22,500 bases of DNA from CAYSDL01 sp964429875 (GTDB lineage Bacteria; Fidelibacterota; Marinisomatia; SCGC-AAA003-L08; D37C17), in the NCBI GenBank assembly GCA_964429875.1, contig CAYSDL010000019.1:1-22500 (forward strand). Reading direction: 5' to 3'. Positions within the stretch are counted from its first letter, which is position 1. Every line of letters begins with the position of its first letter. A program made the translations under genes and the position numbers. A model generated the notes under the pieces. The model saw only the letters and a list, made by a program, of their open reading frames with translations, was not told the origin of the DNA and made no database searches. Positions 15,042 through 21,975 of the stretch are shown here, piece by piece.

Positions 15042-15834
15042 AAATAACTCAACAAAATATATATATAATAAAATTAAAAAAAGACCTGAAGCCTGTGTTC
15101 TTCTGGGCTCAGGTTTAGGTACAATTTCAAAACAAATAAAAAACAAAATAATTATAAAATATAGTGACGTACCTAACTTTCATGATACTAGCATATCAGG
15201 TCATAAAGGAGAATTTATTTTTGGATATATAAATGGAATTCCAATATTATGCGCGATGGGTAGATTCCATTATTATGAAGGCTTTTCATTTGAAGAAATT
15301 GGTTCGATTATTGAAATTTTTCATTCTTTACATCCAAAATTAACCATAATAACAAATTCTTCAGGTTGCTTAAATATGAAATGGGACATTGGCAGTTTTA
15401 TGCTTGTAAATGAATTTCTGGATTTTTCTTTTATTAACTCAAAAAATACTAAAAGATTTAAATTGAAAAATAACAAATATTATACTGATTGTTTAAAAAT
15501 TGCTGAAAAAAACAATATTAAATTATATGAAGGAACCTATACTTTTACATCCGGGCCATCATATGAAACTAAATCTGAAATAAAAGAAATTATTAGTTTA
15601 GATGGTCATGCAGTTGGAATGTCAACATTTCCAGAGTATATAAAATGTAAATCTTTAAAAATGACATCGTTATTCATATCATGTCTTACAAATTATGGTG
15701 CAGGATTAACAAATAATAAAATAGAGCATATTGATGTTATTGCTAATGCAGTAAAAGCAAAGGATAAATTTTGCACTTTAATAATTAAGATTATTGAAAA
15801 TATTGGATCCCGAAAAAAACAGAAGAAATTATAA
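15034..15834 (+). CDS. punA: Purine nucleoside phosphorylase (class I, trimeric type)
   Basis: The 266-residue enzyme has the phosphate-binding VLLGSGLGTI (22-31), GRFHYYEG (76-83), TNSSGCLN (107-114), FTSGPSYET (171-179), VGMSTFPE (194-201) and the base-binding TNYGAGL (219-225). It cleaves guanosine- or inosine-type nucleosides with phosphate for purine salvage. The family usually has TNAAG, VGMSTVPE and TNxAAG, so this copy is somewhat divergent. The key Glu201 and Asn220 are kept. It is coupled to rlmN by an 8-base overlap. Its 3' end overlaps the convergent sulfotransferase-like gene by 44 bases, and the last residues (SRKKQKKL) are a basic tail lying in that overlap. Confidence 0.93.
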   Translation: MIKNNSTKYIYNKIKKRPEACVLLGSGLGTISKQIKNKIIIKYSDVPNFHDTSISGHKGEFIFGYINGIPILCAMGRFHYYEGFSFEEIGSIIEIFHSLHPKLTIITNSSGCLNMKWDIGSFMLVNEFLDFSFINSKNTKRFKLKNNKYYTDCLKIAEKNNIKLYEGTYTFTSGPSYETKSEIKEIISLDGHAVGMSTFPEYIKCKSLKMTSLFISCLTNYGAGLTNNKIEHIDVIANAVKAKDKFCTLIIKIIENIGSRKKQKKL

Positions 15835-16516
15835 TTCCAATAATAATTAATAATATGAAGATAAATATTGAATTTATAAATCTTGACATATGTCCCATAT
15901 TTTTTGTTTTATTTTTATATGGAAAAGTCTCATTAGGGATAGGCAAATCTAAAAATTTACATAAAGGATCCCAGCCTTCTTTGACTTGATAAACTAATAG
16001 TTTATCTTCAGGAACATTCATTTTAACAGCTTTATTCCAATCATTAAACATCTTCATTCTATCTTTATCTGTTGTTGCTCCCTTAAATGCACCTTTAGGG
16101 CCTAAAATCATTTCATTATGAATATCTTTTTGAAGTTTAAATGAAGTTCCTGGTATTTTTGCTAAAAATCTAAAAGTAAAACTTTTAAGAACTTGATTAT
16201 TTAATACATTCCAACTTTTAATCCAGCTTTCATCATCTCTAACTGTTAAAATAACTTTAGCATCAGGATATGATTTCATAAGTTCTTGATAATAGTTGCA
16301 ACTAGGAAAATCAAGGCACGCTCCAAAACCTTTATATATTTCTTCCCAATTAAATTGTTCTTTATCTTTAAATATAGATCTATGCCAGATTTTTGCATCT
16401 CTTTTATTTAATAGTATATTTTGCATATGGTAAGATGGCTGTCCTAGTAACCTTTCTAAGGCATACTTTAAACTACGGGTACCTGTTCGTCCCCACCCAG
16501 CACAAATAACTTTCAT
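15791..16516 (-). CDS. Sulfotransferase-like protein (Sulfotransfer_4 type) with C-terminal membrane segment
   Basis: The 241-residue protein starts MKVICAGWGRTGTRSLKYAL, a 5'-phosphosulfate-binding loop. It also has DFPSCNYYQELMKSYPDAKV followed by ILTVRDDESWIKSW, the second cofactor-binding region of the PF17784-type sulfotransferases. Family members are assumed to move sulfate from PAPS to an acceptor; no acceptor can be named. A final hydrophobic helix (about residues 213-236) suggests anchoring in the inner membrane. Part of the helix-proximal tail is encoded in the 44 bases overlapping the phosphorylase gene. It diverges from the YccA-like gene across 83 bases with a perfect palindrome. 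No Shine-Dalgarno sequence is evident. Confidence 0.85.
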   Translation of the reverse strand: MKVICAGWGRTGTRSLKYALERLLGQPSYHMQNILLNKRDAKIWHRSIFKDKEQFNWEEIYKGFGACLDFPSCNYYQELMKSYPDAKVILTVRDDESWIKSWNVLNNQVLKSFTFRFLAKIPGTSFKLQKDIHNEMILGPKGAFKGATTDKDRMKMFNDWNKAVKMNVPEDKLLVYQVKEGWDPLCKFLDLPIPNETFPYKNKTKNMGHMSRFINSIFIFILLIIIGIIISSVFFGIQYFQ

Positions 16517-16542
16517 ATTTTTGAATTATTTTTTTATTATTC

Positions 16543-16564
16543 TTACTATTAAATTTAATAGTAA
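16543..16564. promoter_or_regulatory. Perfect 22-bp palindrome in a divergent promoter region
   Basis: TTACTATTAAA (16543-16553) is followed directly by its exact reverse complement (16554-16564), with no spacer. It lies between two divergent start codons (16516 minus, 16600 plus), where an operator for both genes would be expected. The absence of a loop makes a DNA-binding dimer site more likely than an RNA hairpin. The regulator is unknown. Confidence 0.5.
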
Positions 16565-16599
16565 CATATCATTATAAATAAACAATTTTAAGGATAATT

Positions 16600-17343
16600 A
16601 TGAACAAACATTTATCTATGAGGTCTGGAAACCCCGCCCTTAATAAAAATACTTTTAAAAACCTTTCATCAACAACCTCAGAAACGATGACAATAGATGG
16701 TACTGTTAATAAGACTGCGATATCATTAATAATACTATTGTTTTGTGCTTATTATACATACTCAACTGCTAATACTGGATTTATCATGATTGGATTTATT
16801 GGTGGCTTTATAACTGCTTTAGTTACGATCTTTAAAAAAACACTATCTCCATATACGGTCCCCTTGTATGCAGTATTTGAAGGATTAGCATTAGGAGGGA
16901 TTTCAGCTGTTTACAATCATATGTATACAGGCATAGTCCAGCAAGCAATATTTTTAACTTTTGGAATTTTCGCAGCACTTCTTTTTGCATATAAAACAAA
17001 AATTATACAACCCTCAGAAAACTTTAAACTAGGGGTCTTTGCAGCCACAGGAGGTATTGCAGCAGTTTATATAGTAAGCTTTATAATGAGTTTTTTTGGT
17101 GGAGGACTATCAATTATGAATCCGCAAAACTCTTCTCTTATAAGTATAGGATTTAGTTTGTTTGTTGTTATTTTTGCTTCTTTAAATTTAGTATTAGATT
17201 TTGATTTTATAGAAGAAGCTGCAGAAAATAATATCCCAAAATATATGGAATGGTATGCATCTTTTGGATTACTTGTGACGCTAATTTGGCTATATTTAGA
17301 AATATTAAGGCTCCTATCTAAGCTACAATCGAGGAGAAATTAA
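16600..17343 (+). CDS. Bax inhibitor-1/YccA family membrane protein
   Basis: The 247-residue protein starts with a short cytoplasmic tail of the YccA subfamily (MRSGNPALNKNTF, then MTIDGTVNKTAISL). About seven membrane helices follow, including YTVPLYAVFEGLALGGISAV, a family hallmark, and LNLVLDFDFIEEAAENNIPK with WYASFGLLVTLIWLYLEILR. It ends with a basic tail (SKLQSRRN). Relatives are pH-sensitive Ca leak channels or modulators of membrane proteases; the role here is unknown. AAGGA (16588-16592) precedes the ATG at 7 bases spacing. No canonical terminator follows; a 17-bp palindrome lies 11 bases after the stop. Confidence 0.95.
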   Translation: MNKHLSMRSGNPALNKNTFKNLSSTTSETMTIDGTVNKTAISLIILLFCAYYTYSTANTGFIMIGFIGGFITALVTIFKKTLSPYTVPLYAVFEGLALGGISAVYNHMYTGIVQQAIFLTFGIFAALLFAYKTKIIQPSENFKLGVFAATGGIAAVYIVSFIMSFFGGGLSIMNPQNSSLISIGFSLFVVIFASLNLVLDFDFIEEAAENNIPKYMEWYASFGLLVTLIWLYLEILRLLSKLQSRRN

Positions 17344-17354
17344 ATAAATTAGAC

Positions 17355-17371
17355 TTAAAGTATTACTTTAA
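17355..17371. repeat. 17-bp perfect inverted repeat
   Basis: TTAAAGTATTACTTTAA is an 8-base perfect inverted repeat around one T. It lies between the yccA-like stop and the promoter of the small-protein genes, 8 bases upstream of the TTGACA box. It could be an operator for that promoter; it lacks a T run, so it is not a standard terminator. Confidence 0.4.
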
Positions 17372-17379
17372 ATAAAATG

Positions 17380-17409
17380 TTGACATACATCAATTATTTT
17401 TGTTAATTT
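17380..17409 (+). promoter_or_regulatory. Probable sigma-70-type promoter for the small membrane protein genes
   Basis: A consensus TTGACA (17380-17385) is followed after 18 bases by TAATTT (17404-17409), with TG one base before it as an extended -10. It implies a leader of about 110 bases before the ATG at 17527. That leader holds a U-rich tract and a 9-bp hairpin. Confidence 0.6.
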
Positions 17410-17471
17410 AAATGCTGGAACATGGGAATGATGTTTTTTTTATGTTTAAAAGCTTTTTTAAATAAAAGAAT

Positions 17472-17495
17472 TCTAAAAGTACATGAACTTTTAGA
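17472..17495 (+). promoter_or_regulatory. Leader hairpin upstream of the first small membrane protein
   Basis: TCTAAAAGT (17472-17480) pairs perfectly with ACTTTTAGA (17487-17495) across the loop ACATGA. It is 31 bases before the ATG and just ahead of the Shine-Dalgarno sequence. It may stabilise the message or tune translation; no T run follows. Confidence 0.45.
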
Positions 17496-17526
17496 TTACT
17501 AAGGTAAACAATAAAGGAGAAAAACA

Positions 17527-17739
17527 ATGAAAAATGCGTTATCAAATGTCAATGGATGGCTTGGTGGTTTTGTAGGCCTGATGAAGACAGTGATTGTGTT
17601 CTTTGTTTTTGCAGCAATTGTATGGCCAGCAGGATTACCAAATGTAATAGGTGGTATTGTTGGTTTAGTTAATATGTTTCTTGGTGGTGGATTAGCTGGA
17701 TTGCTTGCTCTTTGCGTTTTTTGCTCATTTATGGACTAA
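17527..17739 (+). CDS. Small hydrophobic membrane protein A of a tandem pair
   Basis: This 70-residue protein is of unrecognised family. An N-terminal amphipathic stretch (KNALSNVNGWLGGFVGLMK) leads into a hydrophobic helix (TVIVFFVFAAIVW, about 21-33). A Gly-rich linker (IGGIVGLVNMFLGGG) and a second hydrophobic helix (LAGLLALCVFCSF) follow. The ATG has a strong Shine-Dalgarno sequence (AAAGGAGA). It shares the pattern MKxAxxNxxxWL...KxxIVFxxxAxIxW...VIxGI...GGLAGLxAL with the next gene, so the two are paralogues. Size and layout recall small membrane-active peptides such as holin-like or stress proteins, but no motif proves this. A strong promoter and ribosome binding site suggest high expression (inference). 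Confidence 0.8.
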   Translation: MKNALSNVNGWLGGFVGLMKTVIVFFVFAAIVWPAGLPNVIGGIVGLVNMFLGGGLAGLLALCVFCSFMD

Positions 17740-17756
17740 TCACCATAATTAACCGT

Positions 17757-17791
17757 TTTCATGGGCAGTGGCAATGCCATTGCCCATGAAA
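17757..17791 (+). promoter_or_regulatory. Very stable hairpin between the two small membrane protein genes
   Basis: TTTCATGGGCAGTGGC (17757-17772) pairs along its whole 16 bases, with one G-U pair, to 17776-17791; the loop is AAT. No T run follows, so it is not a standard terminator. It lies 24 bases ahead of the second gene's ATG, suggesting an RNA stability or processing element that sets unequal expression of the pair. Confidence 0.7.
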
Positions 17792-17814
17792 CTAATAAAT
17801 AACGGAGGCAATTA

Positions 17815-18030
17815 ATGAAAAAAGCGATGGCTAACATTACCACTTGGTTAAATGATCTAACTGATCTTTTAAAAGCACTAATTGTATTTGGAATTTTGGC
17901 TGGAATTATATGGAATGATATATTTGGTGTTATTGCTGGTATAGGTGTTTTAATGGGCAATATAGGAGATGGTGGATTAGCAGGACTTGTAGCTTTAGTT
18001 CTTGTAGTAACTTGGTGGAAAAAGAAGTAG
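17815..18030 (+). CDS. Small hydrophobic membrane protein B of a tandem pair
   Basis: This 71-residue paralogue of the preceding gene is also of unrecognised family. It has an amphipathic N-terminus (KKAMANITTWLNDLTDLLK), a hydrophobic helix (ALIVFGILAGIIW), a Gly-rich central part (IAGIGVLMGNIGDGG) and a second helix (LAGLVALVLVVTWW) ending in KKK. It differs from its partner in having an acidic N-terminal face (two Asp) and a basic tail. The partner has a near-neutral N-terminus and ends FMD, so the two could be complementary subunits (inference). A strong Shine-Dalgarno sequence (GGAGG) precedes the ATG. A strong terminator follows 42 bases after the stop. Confidence 0.8.
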   Translation: MKKAMANITTWLNDLTDLLKALIVFGILAGIIWNDIFGVIAGIGVLMGNIGDGGLAGLVALVLVVTWWKKK

Positions 18031-18071
18031 CATATTAATGATTAACAAATAGTATTTTCTTGTCGGAAAAT

Positions 18072-18102
18072 AAAAAAAGCCCCACAATAGGGGCTTTTTT
18101 TT
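18072..18102. terminator. Strong bidirectional intrinsic terminator
   Basis: AAAAAAAGCCCC (18072-18083) pairs with GGGGCTTTTTTT (18090-18101) around a 6-base loop. It has a T run on both strands, so it ends the small-protein transcript from the left and the dapF-to-DUF3108 operon from the right. The DUF3108 gene's stop codon overlaps its right edge. Confidence 0.95.
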
Positions 18103-18775
18103 ATTCTTTAAATTTTGCTGAAAACTTTAAAAAGTTTTTAGTAAATGAACAAAAAGAAATAATATTTTTTTCTGGATCAAATTTAATAGTTTTTCTTGTC
18201 CCAGGCAAAAATAATGCCCAAGAAAAAATATCGGTGTGTTCTTCTGCACCAAAATTTTTGTTATTTATAGCATCTAGATCTAATTTATATGTATTAAAAT
18301 CAGTTAACTCTAGTTTGCCTAGATATTTTTTTCCTTCTCTATCTACAATAAAATTATCTTTTTCAAATTTTTCTACTCCTAATGATATAATATATAATAA
18401 ACTAAATATATTATAATCATTATCATCTATCTTCAAATTTGTATCTTTATAGAAAATATTTCCATTTTCAACTGTAGTTGAAATATCATTTTTAACATTT
18501 GGCTGAAATGATTTTTTTCTATAATATAGTATATTATAATTATTTTTATTAATTATTGTTGTATACTGGTTATCTACACTGAAAATCCAATCCATCAAAT
18601 TAGTTGACTGGACAAAATATTCTATCTTGATACCCTTTTGATTATAAATAATTGTATCACTTGTATTAACCGTACATTTTGCTACATTAAGACCAAATAA
18701 ATTGATTTGATAATTAATTGTATTTGCATAAATAAATGAAATAATAAATAATATAAAGTAAGATCTATTTTTCAA
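18101..18775 (-). CDS. Exported DUF3108-like protein
   Basis: The 224-residue protein has a signal peptide (residues 1-17, ending IYANT). A beta-rich body opens with INYQINLFGLNVAKCTVNTS, then IKIEYFVQSTNLMDWIFSVD and NQYTTIINKNNYNILYYRKK. This is the usual pattern of DUF3108 periplasmic proteins (lipid-binding-like beta fold). Function in the family is unknown. It is the last gene of the operon, 3 bases after a glycosyltransferase gene, so a role in envelope glycan or glycolipid export is possible by context only. Its stop lies in the arm of the terminator. Confidence 0.75.
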   Translation of the reverse strand: MKNRSYFILFIISFIYANTINYQINLFGLNVAKCTVNTSDTIIYNQKGIKIEYFVQSTNLMDWIFSVDNQYTTIINKNNYNILYYRKKSFQPNVKNDISTTVENGNIFYKDTNLKIDDNDYNIFSLLYIISLGVEKFEKDNFIVDREGKKYLGKLELTDFNTYKLDLDAINNKNFGAEEHTDIFSWALFLPGTRKTIKFDPEKNIISFCSFTKNFLKFSAKFKE

Positions 18776-18778
18776 TAT

Positions 18779-19957
18779 TTATTTCCATCTTACTTTTTTA
18801 AATGGACCAATAGTTGAAAAAAACAAAATATAAAATGGATGAAGAAGTGTTAAAATAAAAAATGAAGTATTATCCCAGTTTAATTTCAATTCCTTACTAA
18901 ACATATATAATAATAAAAAATCAGATACAGTTTTAAGTATATATGGAATAATAAAAAATATAACTGGATTATTTATAAATATAAGTAATGAAATAACCAC
19001 ACACAAATTAGCTAAATATAAAAGTGGTAAAATTAATTTTAATTCATTGCTAATATAAGGAAATGTATAATACAATTGACCCTTTGATGCAAATCGTAAT
19101 CTCTGATTGATGAACCCATTAATAGTTTTAGGCCTATCAGAATAAACATGTGAATTTTTAGAAATGACATATTTTATTTGGCAGGAATTTGAATATACAA
19201 TATGATGCATTAACAAATCATCATCGCCTGATTCTATTTCCTTCATATTTTGATATCCATTTATTTTTTTGAAGTATTTTTTTCTAAAAGCTATACTCCT
19301 TCCAACACATGAAATAGTTAATTGTTTTCCAAAACAAGCAGCATTAAATGAATCCTGAGCAAAATTTTCAAAAAATATTATCCTATCTATAAAATTGTTT
19401 CTATTTTGATTTAATGGGGTAAACCCAGAAACAAAACCAATTTCAGCATTTTTAAAGGGAGCTACCATATTTGAAATCCAACAATCTTCAGGCACACAAT
19501 CACCATCTGTTTGTAAAATAATTGATCCTTTTGAATGCTCAATCGCCTTATTAAGGGCCCATTTCTTGCTTGACCATCCTTCAGGAGTTTCATTGATATT
19601 TATTACTTCCAAATTAGATATTTTATTTTTATAGCTATTAAGTATATCTAAGGTTTTATCTGAGGATTGATCATTAGCAATGATTATTTCATATTTGTCA
19701 TTTGATATAGTTTGATTTTGTAGTGATTTAATTATAGAATGAAGATTGGATTCTTCATTTTTAACTGATATAATAATAGAAATAAATTCGACCTCTATTT
19801 TATTTGATTCATTAGAATTTTCATTATACAAGAAATCAAACCCTGATAACAACCAAAGAAAAAATAAAAAATAAAAAAAAGTAACAATTATTAATAAAAT
19901 CAAATTACTGAGATCTTCCTTTCCAAGATAATTTTTGAGAAAAAAAACTAAGCCCAC
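18779..19957 (-). CDS. Membrane-bound GT2 glycosyltransferase
   Basis: The 392-residue protein has an N-terminal membrane helix (about 19-38). A GT-A family 2 domain follows with SIIISVKNEESNL, IIIANDQSSDKT, the metal/nucleotide-binding QTDGDC (DGD at 151-153) and SGDDDL (acceptor-side Asp). The QRLRF motif (285-289) corresponds to QxxRW of processive GT2 enzymes. Two or three C-terminal membrane helices end the chain. It probably transfers a sugar from a nucleotide sugar to a membrane lipid or glycan on the cytoplasmic face; donor and acceptor are unknown. The drawn start overlaps the upstream GT2 gene by 53 bases, and a later non-ATG start cannot be ruled out. It is similar in layout to the upstream GT2 and is probably a tandem paralogue. 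Confidence 0.9.
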   Translation of the reverse strand: MGLVFFLKNYLGKEDLSNLILLIIVTFFYFLFFLWLLSGFDFLYNENSNESNKIEVEFISIIISVKNEESNLHSIIKSLQNQTISNDKYEIIIANDQSSDKTLDILNSYKNKISNLEVININETPEGWSSKKWALNKAIEHSKGSIILQTDGDCVPEDCWISNMVAPFKNAEIGFVSGFTPLNQNRNNFIDRIIFFENFAQDSFNAACFGKQLTISCVGRSIAFRKKYFKKINGYQNMKEIESGDDDLLMHHIVYSNSCQIKYVISKNSHVYSDRPKTINGFINQRLRFASKGQLYYTFPYISNELKLILPLLYLANLCVVISLLIFINNPVIFFIIPYILKTVSDFLLLYMFSKELKLNWDNTSFFILTLLHPFYILFFSTIGPFKKVRWK

Positions 19958-21023
19958 CCATTAGAATGACATATGGAATTTGAATAAAAAACCATGCAAT
20001 AAATTGCTTAAAGGATATTTCAAGATTCATTTTCTTACTACCACAAAAATAAAGCAAAAATTCTAAACTAAATTTTATACTAATAAGTAAAATAAAAAGA
20101 ATTAAATATTCAAACTTAAAAATTGACATAAATAAAGATAAAACAATAAATAGGTTTGTTAAAAAAGTAGATAAAATAATTATAAAAAAAGATTTATTAA
20201 ATTTCCACATAATATTAGCATCTCCTGACCAGCGCATCCTTTGAATAATGAATTCTTTCCAAGTATTATGTGTTTTAGATTTAACAAAAGAATCAGGATT
20301 AATTGAAAATTTTGTTTTAATTTTTTTAATTTTTCTACATATCTGTAAAAACAAAGAATCATCCCCTTGCAATAAACTTTCTATTTTTTTAAATCCATCA
20401 ACAGACAAAAATAATGACTTAGTATAGGATTGATTTTGACCACTACAAGCTAAAGGAAGTCCTAGTAAAGTTGATGAGCAAGCAGATAGCATAAGCATAC
20501 GGAAATCAATACTTTGAAATTTTGAAACTAATGTATTTGATGGGTCTGTTTCTGAATAACCTATTATATATTCAGCTTCATTATAGTGAGAGATCATTGA
20601 TGAAATCCAGTTTGGGCTAACTCGGCAATCAACATCTGTAAATAAAAGATAATTATATTTTGCAAAAGCTATTCCTGCATTTAATGCTTTCTTCTTAAAT
20701 TTTAGATTAGTTTTATCAGCTTTAGATTGAATGTATTTAAATCTATTATCTCTTGTTACATAATTTTGTACTATTTTAGATGTATTATCAGTAGAATTAT
20801 CATCAACTATGATAAACTCATGCTTACCTTTATATATTTGATTTTCAAAATCAGTTAATATATTTGAAATTGAATTCTCGCCATTTCTAACACATAAAAT
20901 TATAGAACAATTTAAACTTAGATATTCAACTTTCTGATATTGTGATTTTTTTTTAACACCATACAAAAAAAAAATTAAACTAAAAAAATATAAAACAATA
21001 GGAAGGGATAAACAAAACAACAT
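19905..21023 (-). CDS. Membrane-bound GT2 glycosyltransferase
   Basis: The 372-residue protein starts with a membrane helix (about 3-22). A GT2 catalytic domain follows: CSIILCVRNGENSI, FIIVDDNSTDNT, KKALNAGIAFAKY, the DXD-type TDVDC (129-133), QGDDSL (219-224) and QRMRW (261-265, the QxxRW signature). C-terminal membrane helices complete the fold. Intact QxxRW and TDVDC suggest an active, possibly processive enzyme on a lipid-linked acceptor. It lies one base after the cysteine-synthase-like gene and overlaps the next GT2, so all are in one operon. The sugar and product cannot be told. Confidence 0.92.
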   Translation of the reverse strand: MLFCLSLPIVLYFFSLIFFLYGVKKKSQYQKVEYLSLNCSIILCVRNGENSISNILTDFENQIYKGKHEFIIVDDNSTDNTSKIVQNYVTRDNRFKYIQSKADKTNLKFKKKALNAGIAFAKYNYLLFTDVDCRVSPNWISSMISHYNEAEYIIGYSETDPSNTLVSKFQSIDFRMLMLSACSSTLLGLPLACSGQNQSYTKSLFLSVDGFKKIESLLQGDDSLFLQICRKIKKIKTKFSINPDSFVKSKTHNTWKEFIIQRMRWSGDANIMWKFNKSFFIIILSTFLTNLFIVLSLFMSIFKFEYLILFILLISIKFSLEFLLYFCGSKKMNLEISFKQFIAWFFIQIPYVILMGGLSFFSQKLSWKGRSQ

Positions 21024-21024
21024 T

Positions 21025-21975
21025 TTAAATATAACTATTATCTTTCATCCACTCATCATCAATAAATTTTGAAAGATAATTCCTTATAGAGTCAGGTAAA
21101 ATCACTAAACATTTTTCATTTTTATTTAATTTTTTTGCTACTTGCATTGCTGCCCAAACTGCACCACCAGAAGAACCTCCAACAAGAAGTCCTTCTTCTT
21201 TTATTAAACGTCTTGCCATCAAGAAAGAATCTTTATCATTTATTTTAACATATTTATCAATGAGTTTATTATCAAGAACATCTGGGAAAAAATCATACCC
21301 TATCCCTTCTACTTGGTATGGAAATACTTCATCGCCACCACCTAAAATAGATCCATGTGGGTCAACTCCAATAATTGTTGTATGAGGGGACAATTCTTTT
21401 ATTTTCTTTGCTATTCCTGTAATAGTTCCTCCAGTTCCTACACCCATAACAATCATTGATAGACTATTATTAAATTCATCCAGTATCTCTTGAGCTGTAT
21501 ACTCATAATGAGCCTGAGGATTATTTAGATTAGCATATTGATCTAATATATGAGAATTTTTGATTTTCTCATTTAATTTTTTTGCTACTTCTATATGACT
21601 TTCAGGATCATCCCAAGCAGCCTCAGTTGGAGTTCTTACAATTTCTGCTCCTAATGCTTTTAAAACAACTTCTTTTTCCTTACTCATTTTCTCTGGCATA
21701 GTAATTATCATTTTATATCCTTTAACTGCAGCAGCTAAAGCCATACCAATCCCTGTATTTCCTGAGGTTGGTTCAATTAAAGTATCCCCTGGTTTAATTA
21801 ATCCCTCATTTTCAGCATGTTCAATCATTTGTTTCCCTATTCTATCTTTAATTGATCCGCCAGGATTAAAAAATTCACACTTTCCATACAAATCACAACT
21901 CAATTCACTAGCTATCTTATTTAATTTTACAATTGGAGTATCTCCAACATAATCTAAAATATTTTTTAATATCAT
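21025..21975 (-). CDS. PLP-dependent cystathionine beta-synthase / cysteine synthase-like enzyme
   Basis: The 316-residue fold-type II PLP enzyme has the Schiff-base Lys43 in NPGGSIKDR. The PLP-phosphate loop TSGNTG lies at 70-75, and the Gly-rich GVGTGGTITGIAKKIKE and EGLLVGGSSGGAVWAA follow. The segment RTPTEAAWDDPESHIEVA and the loop YANLNNPQAHYEYTAQEI are closer to cystathionine beta-synthase than to CysK (established family pattern, judged by eye). No CBS regulatory domains are present, so it is the catalytic core only. It makes cystathionine from homocysteine and serine, or cysteine from O-acetylserine; the substrate is not certain. Its ATG overlaps the dapF stop as ATGA. Confidence 0.92.
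   Translation of the reverse strand: MILKNILDYVGDTPIVKLNKIASELSCDLYGKCEFFNPGGSIKDRIGKQMIEHAENEGLIKPGDTLIEPTSGNTGIGMALAAAVKGYKMIITMPEKMSKEKEVVLKALGAEIVRTPTEAAWDDPESHIEVAKKLNEKIKNSHILDQYANLNNPQAHYEYTAQEILDEFNNSLSMIVMGVGTGGTITGIAKKIKELSPHTTIIGVDPHGSILGGGDEVFPYQVEGIGYDFFPDVLDNKLIDKYVKINDKDSFLMARRLIKEEGLLVGGSSGGAVWAAMQVAKKLNKNEKCLVILPDSIRNYLSKFIDDEWMKDNSYI

Noticed and set aside
17736..17960. Minus-strand 74-residue ORF across the small-protein pair
   Set aside because: It is antisense to the hairpin and the second small gene, has no ribosome binding site, and its frame follows from the coding bias of the real gene.
18060..18416. 118-residue plus-strand ORF after the small membrane proteins
   Set aside because: It begins inside the strong terminator region and runs antisense to the DUF3108-like gene, which has a signal peptide and operon context.
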